Source: Actinomycetales bacterium
GTDB taxonomy: Bacteria > Actinomycetota > Actinomycetes > Actinomycetales > BWSM-131
Assembly: GCA_030149025.1 (NCBI GenBank)
Contig: JASBSH010000319.1
Coordinates: forward strand, 1-6,058
Direction: 5' to 3'
Length of the DNA: 6,058 bases
The position numbers and the translations under genes are program-made. This document shows, one piece after another, positions 1 to 5,438 of the stretch. Numbering within the stretch: position 1 is the first letter of the stretch; each line of letters starts with the position of its first letter. Below the pieces are notes generated by a model, which was not told where the DNA came from, ran no database searches, and saw nothing but the letters and a program-made list of their open reading frames with translations.

Positions 1-199
1 CCTGTAGTGCGCGCAGTGTGTGCCGCGCGAGTTCCGCCTCCGCGGCCAGGCCGTCCGGTGACAGGTCCGGAAGACCGTCGCAGTCCGGGTCGAGACCGAG
101 CGCGGTGTTCACCGAAGGGTCGAGGTCCGCCAGCTCACGGACGTAGCGGTCGGCGACCTTGCGCGGGCTGTCGACGGCGGCACTGACGGTTTCGCTCAT
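1..199 (-). CDS. DUF885-family protein, N-terminal fragment (continues off the left edge)
   Basis: This partial gene reads leftward from an ATG at 199-197, and 66 codons are visible. The translation begins MSETVSAAVDSPRKVADRY and continues with VRELADLDPSVNTALGLDPD and a LPDLSPDGLAAEAELARHTL segment. A 'ADRYVxELAxLDPxxxTxLG' opening followed by 'LPDLSP(D/E)' is characteristic of actinobacterial DUF885 proteins. These are large soluble proteins of about 550 residues whose fold has been likened to metallopeptidases, with activity mostly unproven. The catalytic region would lie outside the window, so no active-site residue can be checked. No good Shine-Dalgarno sequence precedes the ATG. A TTGAAT hexamer lies 8 nt upstream and could be a -10 box for a leaderless transcript, but this is weak. 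The gene lies downstream of the alcohol dehydrogenase on the same strand, separated by a repeat-filled gap. Cotranscription is possible but not shown. Confidence 0.72.
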   Translation of the reverse strand, partial: MSETVSAAVDSPRKVADRYVRELADLDPSVNTALGLDPDCDGLPDLSPDGLAAEAELARHTLRALQ

Positions 200-244
200 G
201 ACGCGTGATTCAACCACCCGTTACCGACACGAAACGCCCTGAGG

Positions 245-364
245 GAGTGCCGCCGCGGCGTTCACCTTGTGGCACTGAGTGCCGCCGCGGCGTTCACCTT
301 GTGCCGCGGAGTGCCGCCGCGGCGCACCTATGGCCACTGAGTGCCTCCGCGGCGTTCGTGGGGC
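245..364. repeat. Short tandem repeat, four units of 30-32 bp
   Basis: Four head-to-tail units begin with GAGTGCC at 245, 277, 309 and 339, giving periods of 32, 32 and 30 bp. The last unit is partial. Units 1 and 2 share GAGTGCCGCCGCGGCG followed by TTCACCTTGT. Unit 3 diverges to GCACCTATGG, and unit 4 has CTCCGCGG in place of CGCCGCGG. Each of the first three units contains the self-complementary CGCCGCGGCG, and unit junctions form GGCACT-G-AGTGCC, so transcripts on either strand could fold. Unit 4 and part of unit 3 lie inside the 3' end of the alcohol dehydrogenase gene. The stretch may contribute to transcription termination between that gene and the DUF885 gene, but there is no U-tract. 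Confidence 0.85.
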
Positions 365-1392
365 AGGACCACAGTTACACCTTCCGCGGCCCGCTCGCCC
401 AGCAACGGCAGCTCCGCAGCCGCCTCCTCCAGGCCGATGGTGCGGGTGACGAGCCGGGCGGGGTCCAGGCGCCCGTCGGCGACCAGCCGCAGCATCTGCG
501 GGTAGTCGGCAGCGGCCATGCCGTGACTGCCGAGCAGGTCCAGCTCATAGGCGACCACCCGCTCCATCGGCACCCGTGGGTGGCCCTGCGCTGCCGGCAG
601 CAACCCGACCTGGACCTGCCGGCCGCGACGCCGCAGCGCCAGCACCGAGTCCGCGCAGGTGCGCTCGGAACCGACCGCGTCCAGCGCGACGTGCGTGCCG
701 CCGTCCGTCAGGTCGTGGATCGCTGCCGGGACGTCGACAGCGCCGGCGTCGAGGACGGCCTCGGCACCCAGCTCGGTCGCCAGGGCCCGAGCCTGCTCGC
801 CGTGGTCCGTGGCAACCACCCGCGCGCCCAGCGCGGCGGCGATCATCACCGCGGACAGCCCGACTCCGCCGCACCCGAGCACCGCCACCCACTCCCCGGG
901 CTGCACGCGTGCGCGGCCGACCAGGGCGCGATATGCCGTCGCGAAGCGGCAGCCGAGCGCAGCAGCAGCGACCTGCGTGACGGCGTCCGGGACCTCGACG
1001 AGGTTGAAGTCGGCGTGGTCGAGCGCAACCAGCGCCGCAAAGGACCCCCATCCGGTGAAACCCGGCTGCGTCTGGTGCGGGCACACCTGGGCGTCACCGG
1101 CCCGGCAGACCTCACAGGTGCCGCAGCCGCAGACGAACGGCACGGTGACGCGCTGGCCGACGCGCCAGCTGGCGACGTCCCTCCCGACTGCCGTGATAGT
1201 GCCGGCCAGCTCGTGGCCGGGCACCAGGGGAAGGGGGGCGCCGGGATCGTGGCCGGCCCAGGCGTGCCAGTCGCTGTGGCACAGTCCGGTGGCGTCCACA
1301 CGGACGACCACGCCGTGGTCGGCCGGGACGGGGTCAGGAACGTCGGCGATCCGGGGTGCTTCCCCGAACTTCTCGATCAGGACGGCGCGCAC
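328..1392 (-). CDS. Zinc-dependent alcohol dehydrogenase family protein (medium-chain dehydrogenase)
   Basis: This is a complete leftward gene of 354 residues from a GTG at 1392, ending in TAG at 330-328. It would oxidise an alcohol, or reduce an aldehyde, with NAD(H) in the cytoplasm; the substrate cannot be read from sequence. Counting from this start, the catalytic zinc site is visible as GLCHSDWH (Cys38) and GHE (His60, Glu61), with LGCRFATAYRAL giving the third ligand Cys148. The structural zinc loop is C-x2-C-x2-C-x7-C (Cys90, 93, 96, 104). The Rossmann motif GCGGVG is at 173-178, and Asp196 ends beta-2, which suggests NAD rather than NADP. Length is normal for the family. A GTG at 1413 would add seven residues (MPGTLTC), but family members usually begin at the equivalent of 'MRAVLIEKFGE', so I chose 1392. 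No Shine-Dalgarno is obvious, and a CACGCT -10-like hexamer lies 7 nt upstream. The last ten or so residues (ERRGGTQWP) come from the tandem repeat and look non-homologous. Confidence 0.93.
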   Translation of the reverse strand: MRAVLIEKFGEAPRIADVPDPVPADHGVVVRVDATGLCHSDWHAWAGHDPGAPLPLVPGHELAGTITAVGRDVASWRVGQRVTVPFVCGCGTCEVCRAGDAQVCPHQTQPGFTGWGSFAALVALDHADFNLVEVPDAVTQVAAAALGCRFATAYRALVGRARVQPGEWVAVLGCGGVGLSAVMIAAALGARVVATDHGEQARALATELGAEAVLDAGAVDVPAAIHDLTDGGTHVALDAVGSERTCADSVLALRRRGRQVQVGLLPAAQGHPRVPMERVVAYELDLLGSHGMAAADYPQMLRLVADGRLDPARLVTRTIGLEEAAAELPLLGERAAEGVTVVLPHERRGGTQWP

Positions 1393-1399
1393 GCACGTC

Positions 1400-1415
1400 A
1401 GCGTGCCAGGCACGC
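1400..1415 (-). promoter_or_regulatory. Putative -10 box and overlapping palindrome upstream of the alcohol dehydrogenase
   Basis: On the minus strand, CACGCT (1405-1400) sits 7 nt before the GTG at 1392. This is the spacing expected if transcription starts at the start codon of a leaderless mRNA, which is common in actinobacteria. It overlaps the perfect inverted repeat GCGTGCC-A-GGCACGC (1401-1415), which could be an operator. The -10 lacks the first T, and I see no convincing -35. Confidence 0.3.
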
Positions 1416-1430
1416 CTTCGGGGGCTGAGG

Positions 1431-1450
1431 GCCGGTCACACCGGACCGGC
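1431..1450. terminator. Possible weak hairpin between the small ORF and the alcohol dehydrogenase
   Basis: GCCGGTC (1431-1437) and GACCGGC (1444-1450) form a perfect 7-bp stem around a 6-nt loop. It lies 34 nt beyond the stop codon of the 41-residue ORF and upstream of the dehydrogenase start. It could end the small transcript, but there is no U-run and the stem is short. Confidence 0.3.
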
Positions 1451-1484
1451 GGATGCGCCTGCCCGGGAGCGGCTCAGTGCCGGC

Positions 1485-1610
1485 TTAGTGCTCCTGGGAC
1501 GGGCCCTGCAGCGCCGTCCAGCGCACGCGGCGCGGGTTGGCGACGCTGCTCAGGCTGGCGCCTGCGTCGTCGCGGTCCTCGGTCGCCTCCGTGCTGGGGT
1601 GGGCGGTCAC
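1485..1610 (-). CDS. Small hypothetical protein, 41 residues
   Basis: A GTG at 1610-1608 opens a 41-codon frame ending in TAA at 1487-1485. A near-perfect Shine-Dalgarno, GGAGGAG, stands 7 nt upstream of the GTG and decides this start over longer in-frame options. About 70 nt upstream there is a TACAAT -10-like box. The peptide starts VTAHPSTEATEDRDDAGASL (Val read as Met) and continues SSVANPRRVRWTALQGPSQEH. It is hydrophilic, with an acidic centre (TEDRDD) and a basic, Trp-containing tail (PRRVRW). It has no signal peptide, membrane segment, Cys motif or obvious RiPP core. I recognise no family. It is transcribed toward the dehydrogenase, with a 92-nt gap containing a small hairpin. It may be a real microprotein or, less likely, a translated leader. 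Evidence for coding is the ribosome binding site and promoter, not homology. Confidence 0.55.
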   Translation of the reverse strand: MTAHPSTEATEDRDDAGASLSSVANPRRVRWTALQGPSQEH

Positions 1611-1677
1611 GTTGGGTCTCCTCCAGCTGGGTCTCGACGGGATCACTCCGGTGAACTGACTCCGGCGGTGCCTTCTG

Positions 1678-1713
1678 ATTGTACGAGGGGGGCTTGATCG
1701 CTTCCGGCCGGAA
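1678..1713 (-). promoter_or_regulatory. Promoter candidate for the small ORF with an overlapping 12-bp palindrome
   Basis: Reading the minus strand, GTACAAT includes a TACAAT -10 hexamer at 1683-1678, one mismatch from TATAAT and notable in such GC-rich DNA. The -35 position is occupied by the perfect palindrome TTCCGGCCGGAA (1702-1713), with no TTGACA-like box. The arrangement GGAAG, 15 nt, CGTAC also resembles an extracytoplasmic-function sigma promoter. The palindrome could be a repressor or activator site. The leader from the predicted start to the GTG would be roughly 60 nt. Confidence 0.4.
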
Positions 1714-1772
1714 AGAGCCGCCGATCGTGTGAGGCTTCGCACAGCTTGCGGCAGCCCGCGGCCGTGACGGGA

Positions 1773-1831
1773 TTGTTACCGCGGATGCGACTGTGGACCT
1801 TGCTCTCCGTCTGCGGAAACGCTTGCATCAT
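1773..1831 (+). promoter_or_regulatory. Probable promoter region of the sugar importer operon
   Basis: The operon should be transcribed from this gap, but no box pair is strong. One option is TTGTTA (1773-1778) with GACCTT (1796-1801) at 17-nt spacing, which would place the LacI-type operator just after the start of transcription. The other is TTGCTC (1800-1805) with CATCAT (1826-1831) at 20-nt spacing, which would place the operator across the -10. Either geometry suits repression. The exact start site cannot be decided by eye. Confidence 0.3.
1814..1827. promoter_or_regulatory. LacI-family-type operator upstream of the sugar importer
   Basis: CGGAAACGCTTGCA fits the LacI/GalR-family (cre-like) consensus TGnAAnCGnTTnCA at every specified position except the first (C for T). 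The central CG with flanking AA/TT is the hallmark of this family. It lies 55 nt upstream of the binding-protein start, where a sugar-responsive repressor would be expected to act. No regulator gene is in the window, so the repressor must be encoded elsewhere. This is a consensus match only. Confidence 0.6.
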
Positions 1832-1840
1832 TGTGATCAG

Positions 1841-1857
1841 GCGGGCCGAGCGCCCGC
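1841..1857 (+). other. GC-rich hairpin in the importer leader
   Basis: GCGGGC (1841-1846) pairs with GCCCGC (1852-1857) around a 5-nt loop, between the operator and the ribosome binding site GGAGGG at 1870-1875. It may protect the 5' end or simply reflect base composition. No riboswitch fold is recognisable. Confidence 0.3.
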
Positions 1858-1881
1858 ACGACCGCTATCGGAGGGTTCCTG

Positions 1882-3243
1882 ATGAAGTTCACCCGAAGGA
1901 GGCGTCAGGCGGCCGCGCTCGCCGGGGGCCTCAGCGCGCTGCTCGCGCTCTCGGCATGCGGCGGCGACGGTGGGGACAACAACCAGGGGCAGGGCAGCAA
2001 CGGGGACCGCGACTGCTCCGCCTATGACCAGTACGGCGACCTGAGCGGCAAGACGATCTCGGTGTACACCTCGATCGTCACGCCGGAGGACAAGCCGCAG
2101 ATCGACTCGTACAAACCCTTCGAGCAGTGCACCGGTGCCACGGTGAACTACGAGGGCTCGAAGGAGTTCGAGGCCCAGTTGGTCGTTCGGGTCAAGAGCG
2201 GCAACGCCCCCGACATCGCCTTCATCCCGCAGCCGGGGCTACTGCAGACGCTGGTCAAGGACACGCAGGCCGTCAAGCCGGCACCCGACGCGGTCGCCAA
2301 GAACGTGGACCAGTACTTCGGTGAGGACTGGAAGAGCTACGGCACGGTCGACGGCACGCTCTACGCCGCGCCGCTCGGCGCGAACGTGAAGTCCTTCGTG
2401 TGGTACTCGCCGAAGATGTTCTCCGACGCGGGCTACGAGGTCCCCAAGACCTGGGACGAGCTGATCGCCCTCTCCGACAAGATCGTGCAGAGCGGCGGCA
2501 AGCCGTGGTGTGCCGGCATCGGCTCCGGCGACGCGACCGGCTGGCCGGCGACGGACTGGCTCGAGGACATGATGCTCCGCACCGCCGGTCCCGAGACCTA
2601 CGACAAGTGGGTCAACCACGAGATCCCGTTCAACGACCCGGCCGTCGCGGAGGCGCTCGGGAAGGTCGGGCAGATCCTCCGGAACCCCGACTACGTCAAC
2701 GGTGGTCTGGGTGACGTGAAGAGCATCGCCTCCACCGAGTTCCAGGAGGGTGGTCTGCCGATCCTGGACGGCACCTGCTGGATGCACCGCCAGGCGTCCT
2801 TCTACCAGGCGAACTGGCCGGAGGGCACCAAGGTGGCTGAGGACGGCGACGTGTTCGCCTTCTACTTCCCCGCGATGAACGAGAACGAGCAGCCGCTGCT
2901 CGGTGGTGGCGAGTTCGTGGCTGCCTTCGACGACCGTCCCGAGGTCCAGGCGTTCCAGGCGTTCCTGTCCTCGCCGGAGTGGGCGAACGAGAAGGCGAAG
3001 GTCACAGAGTTCGGGTGGGTCAGCGCGAACACCGGACTGGACCCGAAGAACCTCAAGTCCCCGATCGACCGGCTGTCCGCTGAGCTGCTGCAGGACAAGA
3101 CGGCGGTCTTCCGGTTCGACGGGTCGGACCTGATGCCGGGTGAGGTCGGCGCCGGCAGCTTCTGGAAGGAGATGACGAACTGGATCGCCAACAACAAGGA
3201 CGACAAGGCGGTCCTCGACGCCATCGAAAGCTCCTGGCCGTGA
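1882..3243 (+). CDS. Extracellular sugar-binding lipoprotein of an ABC importer (AglE-like, alpha-glucoside type)
   Basis: This 453-residue solute-binding protein would capture a sugar outside the membrane and deliver it to the two downstream permeases. The N-terminus is a lipoprotein signal: basic MKFTRRRRQ, a hydrophobic stretch at about 10-22, and lipobox LSAC with the lipidated Cys at 26, followed by a Gly/Asp/Asn-rich linker. The mature part shows the family-1 binding-protein pattern: TISVYTSIV beta-strand near 55, 'SGNAPDIAFIPQPG' around 105-118, 'PKTWDELIALSDKI' near 188-201, and Trp-rich ligand-site segments (GWPATDWLEDM, about 220-230). Overall it resembles AglE-type alpha-glucoside binding proteins, and the two AglF/AglG-like permeases agree. 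The precise sugar cannot be read from sequence. Start: ATG with ribosome binding site GGAGGG 6 nt upstream. Expression is probably controlled by the LacI-type operator at 1814-1827. It is first in the operon, and the following 145-nt gap holds a hairpin. Confidence 0.92.
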   Translation: MKFTRRRRQAAALAGGLSALLALSACGGDGGDNNQGQGSNGDRDCSAYDQYGDLSGKTISVYTSIVTPEDKPQIDSYKPFEQCTGATVNYEGSKEFEAQLVVRVKSGNAPDIAFIPQPGLLQTLVKDTQAVKPAPDAVAKNVDQYFGEDWKSYGTVDGTLYAAPLGANVKSFVWYSPKMFSDAGYEVPKTWDELIALSDKIVQSGGKPWCAGIGSGDATGWPATDWLEDMMLRTAGPETYDKWVNHEIPFNDPAVAEALGKVGQILRNPDYVNGGLGDVKSIASTEFQEGGLPILDGTCWMHRQASFYQANWPEGTKVAEDGDVFAFYFPAMNENEQPLLGGGEFVAAFDDRPEVQAFQAFLSSPEWANEKAKVTEFGWVSANTGLDPKNLKSPIDRLSAELLQDKTAVFRFDGSDLMPGEVGAGSFWKEMTNWIANNKDDKAVLDAIESSWP

Positions 3244-3286
3244 TCGGCAGAAGCACTCGCTGAGTCGCTCTGCAATCGCCGCGCAC

Positions 3287-3319
3287 ACCGGGGACCTGTC
3301 GCAAAGGCAGGTCCCCGGT
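3287..3319 (+). terminator. Intercistronic stem-loop between the binding protein and first permease
   Basis: ACCGGGGACCTG (3287-3298) pairs perfectly with CAGGTCCCCGGT (3308-3319), giving a 12-bp stem with a 9-nt loop. It starts 44 nt after the binding-protein stop codon. It is followed by AAGCGCG rather than a U-run, so partial termination or 3'-end protection of the upstream message is more likely than full termination. Such elements commonly make binding protein more abundant than permease in sugar ABC operons. Confidence 0.8.
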
Positions 3320-3388
3320 AAGCGCGTGGCACTGCCGCACGACTGATCTCCCGCGCTAGAGTCCGCGCCCAGCGGAAGGGGTAGGTGG

Positions 3389-4378
3389 ATGGACTGGCTC
3401 CTTAACGCCGACACGAACGGCGAGAAGTTCCTCGTCATGCTCGCCGCCGTCGGCCTGTTCGTCGTCGTGATGGGCGCCGTCCTGGTCGCGGTCGACCGGC
3501 CGAGGTGGGTCCCGCAGTGGCTGGTCGTCCTCGGCTTCATCGGGCCGGCGGTCCTGATGCTGGTCTTCGGCCTCGTCTACCCCGGCCTGCGAACCGCATA
3601 CGAGTCCTTCTTCGACCGCAACGGTGAGAACTTCATCGGGTTCGACAACTATGTCCGCGTCTTCACCCAGGACGAGTTCCAGATCGTCCTGCGCAACACC
3701 GCGATCTGGGTGCTGCTCGTTCCGGTCGCAGCAACGTTCATCGGACTGGTGTACGCCGTGCTCGTCGACCGCACCCGCTTCGAGGCCGCCGCGAAGGCGC
3801 TGATCTTTCTGCCGATGGCGATCTCCATGGTCGGCGCGTCGATCATCTGGAAGTTCATCTACGAGTACAAACCCGACCAGCCGGGGGTGAACCAGATCGG
3901 GCTGGCGAACCAAGTCCTCGTCTGGCTCGGCCTGGAGCCCTACCAGTTCGTCATCACCGCGCCGTGGAACACGTTCTTCCTCATCGTCGTGATGATCTGG
4001 ATCCAGGCCGGTTTCGCGATGACCGTGCTCTCCGCGGCGATCAAGGCCATTCCCGACGACATCATCGAGGCGGCCAGGCTGGACGGCGTGGGCGGCGTCC
4101 GGATGTTCCGCTACGTGACCATCCCCGTCATCAGGCCGGCCCTCGTCGTGGTGGTCACCACGATCGCCATCACGACGCTCAAGGTCTTCGACATCGTCCG
4201 GACCATGACCGGCGGGCAGTTCAGCACGAGCGTCGTGGCCAACGAGTTCTACACACAGGCGTTCACGCGGTTCAACTTCGGGCTGGGCGCGTCCATGGCC
4301 GTGCTCCTGTTCGTGCTGGTGATCCCGATCGTCGTCTACAACATCAGGCAGATGCGGCTGTCGGAGGACATTCGATGA
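3389..4378 (+). CDS. Sugar ABC transporter permease (AglF-like, MalF family)
   Basis: This 329-residue inner-membrane subunit would form half of the transmembrane channel of the importer. Hydrophobic segments lie at about 13-35, 41-66, 103-127, 137-157, 193-218, 251-270 and 298-319. The cytoplasmic EAA loop that docks on the ATPase is clear: EAARLDG at 227-233, with the following TIP at 244-246. The 'LIFLPMAISMVGASIIWK' stretch (138-155) and the short extracytoplasmic segment resemble AglF-type alpha-glucoside permeases and not the long-insert MalF of enterobacteria. Start: ATG preceded by GGAAGGGG, 7 nt away; it would also follow AGGTGG directly. It is separated from the binding-protein gene by 145 nt with a strong hairpin. 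Its stop overlaps the next start (ATGA), so translational coupling with the second permease is likely. No ATPase gene follows. Confidence 0.93.
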   Translation: MDWLLNADTNGEKFLVMLAAVGLFVVVMGAVLVAVDRPRWVPQWLVVLGFIGPAVLMLVFGLVYPGLRTAYESFFDRNGENFIGFDNYVRVFTQDEFQIVLRNTAIWVLLVPVAATFIGLVYAVLVDRTRFEAAAKALIFLPMAISMVGASIIWKFIYEYKPDQPGVNQIGLANQVLVWLGLEPYQFVITAPWNTFFLIVVMIWIQAGFAMTVLSAAIKAIPDDIIEAARLDGVGGVRMFRYVTIPVIRPALVVVVTTIAITTLKVFDIVRTMTGGQFSTSVVANEFYTQAFTRFNFGLGASMAVLLFVLVIPIVVYNIRQMRLSEDIR

Positions 4379-5295
4379 GCGCCCCCACCACCACACCGAC
4401 GGTCGCGGCACCGGCACCCCGCCGTCTCAGCAGGACCGAGAAGCGTGCTGGCGACGCTAAGACGAAGCTCAGCTCGCCCTGGGCGTCAGCGATCGCGATC
4501 GCACTCGCCGTGCTGTGGACCATCCCGACGTTCGGGCTGCTCGTCACCTCGTTCCGTCCCGAGCTGAACATCCGGCGCACCGGCTGGTGGACCTACTTCT
4601 CCAACCCGGGCCTGACCCTCGACAACTACAAGGAGGCGCTGTACGGCGGTACGTCGAACTTCTCGGACTACTTCGTCAACTCACTGGTGATCACGATCCC
4701 GGCGGTGGTCATCCCGATCACCCTCGCGCTGCTCGCCGCGTACGCGTTCGCGTGGATCGACTTCCGGGGCCGCGACCTCCTGTTCGTGGCGGTGTTCGCA
4801 CTGCAGATCGTGCCGATCCAGATCACGATGATCCCGCTGCTGTCGATCTACGTGGACTGGGGTCTGGCCGGCTCGTTCTGGACCGTCTGGCTGTCCCACT
4901 CGATCTTCGGTCTGCCGCTGGCGATCTTCCTGCTGCACAACTTCATGAAGGACATCCCCAGGTCCCTGGTGGAGGCCGCGCGGGTGGACGGCGCGGGGCA
5001 CGTGAAGATCTTCTTCCAGGTGCTGCTCCCCCTGCTCGTGCCCGCCATCGCCGCCTTCGCGATCTTCCAGTTCCTCTGGGTGTGGAACGACCTGCTCGTC
5101 GCCCTGACCTTCGGCAGTGCGCAGAACGTCGCACCGCTGACCGTCCGGCTCGCCGAGTTGTCGGGGACGCGAGGCTCTGAGTGGTATCTGCTGTCGGCCG
5201 GCGCGTTCATCGCCATGGTGGTGCCGCTGGTCGTGTTCCTGTCGCTGCAGCGGTACTTCGTTCGCGGACTGCTGGCGGGTGGCGTCAAGGGCTGA
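4375..5295 (+). CDS. Sugar ABC transporter permease (AglG-like, MalG family)
   Basis: This 306-residue inner-membrane protein is the second half of the channel. A cytoplasmic, Ala/Pro/Thr-rich tail (1-36) precedes six hydrophobic segments at about 37-59, 101-125, 133-157, 167-190, 222-246 and 271-291. The EAA motif is EAARVDG at 200-206, leading into LLPLLVP (217-223). The C-terminus, RYFVRGLLAGGVKG, is the usual MalG-family ending. The sequence resembles AglG-type alpha-glucoside permeases, though it is shorter than the rhizobial one of about 380 residues. Start: ATG at 4375 overlaps the upstream stop codon by 4 nt, with GGAGGA 6 nt upstream. A longer reading of the frame, beginning at 3964 inside the first permease, is spurious. 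This is the last gene of the operon, followed 20 nt later by a long palindrome that probably ends the transcript. Confidence 0.94.
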   Translation: MSAPTTTPTVAAPAPRRLSRTEKRAGDAKTKLSSPWASAIAIALAVLWTIPTFGLLVTSFRPELNIRRTGWWTYFSNPGLTLDNYKEALYGGTSNFSDYFVNSLVITIPAVVIPITLALLAAYAFAWIDFRGRDLLFVAVFALQIVPIQITMIPLLSIYVDWGLAGSFWTVWLSHSIFGLPLAIFLLHNFMKDIPRSLVEAARVDGAGHVKIFFQVLLPLLVPAIAAFAIFQFLWVWNDLLVALTFGSAQNVAPLTVRLAELSGTRGSEWYLLSAGAFIAMVVPLVVFLSLQRYFVRGLLAGGVKG

Positions 5296-5304
5296 TCCGT
5301 CACT

Positions 5305-5377
5305 CCCCTCCACGTGGTGATCATGAAATCCCGGTTCAGCGACGTGAACCGGGATTTCATGATCACCGCCAGAGGGG
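5305..5377. terminator. Long perfect palindrome after the importer operon, probable terminator or dispersed palindromic repeat
   Basis: Arms 5316-5338 and 5345-5367 are perfectly complementary over 23 bp around the 6-nt loop GCGACG. The left arm contains GGTGATCATGAAATCCCGG. The stem extends through a wobble and a G-C pair (5314-5315 with 5368-5369). After a small internal loop it continues with CCCCTC (5305-5310) pairing GAGGGG (5372-5377). It begins within 10-20 nt of the last permease stop and lacks a U-tract. Its position fits a transcription end or an mRNA 3'-end shield. The high A/T content of the arms compared with the flanks suggests a mobile palindromic family. Confidence 0.75.
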
Positions 5378-5425
5378 GGGCGGCCGTCGGGCAGCGGTGT
5401 TCGTGTGCTTGTCGGAGGGGTCCCG

Positions 5426-5431
5426 TAGCGT
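5426..5431 (+). promoter_or_regulatory. -10 box for a leaderless recQ-like transcript
   Basis: TAGCGT (TAnnnT) ends 7 nt before the ATG at 5439, the spacing seen when transcription begins on the start codon itself. The only purine-rich tract, GGAGGGG at 5414-5420, is 18 nt from the ATG, too far for a Shine-Dalgarno. A -35 is not evident. Confidence 0.5.
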
Positions 5432-5438
5432 CACGGAC

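Noticed and set aside
245..364. CRISPR-like array of repeats with about 32-bp period
   Set aside because: The units adjoin directly with no unique spacers, and the last one lies in coding sequence; it is a simple tandem repeat.
205..1428. 407-codon open frame on the plus strand opposite the dehydrogenase
   Set aside because: It is a GC-rich antisense shadow. The minus strand encodes complete zinc-binding and Rossmann motifs, while this frame has low-complexity Arg/Ala/Gly/His content and no ribosome binding site.
1841..1881. Riboswitch in the importer leader
   Set aside because: Only one 6-bp hairpin is present and the leader is too short for a known aptamer fold.
2239..3540. 433-codon open frame on the minus strand across the binding-protein gene
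   Set aside because: It is antisense to a clear lipoprotein gene, crosses the intercistronic hairpin and has no recognisable domain. Such frames are expected in high-GC DNA.
3964..4374. Upstream extension of the second permease frame into the first permease gene
   Set aside because: The extension is out of frame with the first permease and Arg/Asp/His-rich. ATG 4375 has GGAGGA at 6 nt and the standard ATGA overlap.
3356..4417. 353-codon minus-strand frame opposite the first permease
   Set aside because: The product is an Asp/His/Glu-rich string produced by reading a hydrophobic membrane gene backwards; there is no start signal.
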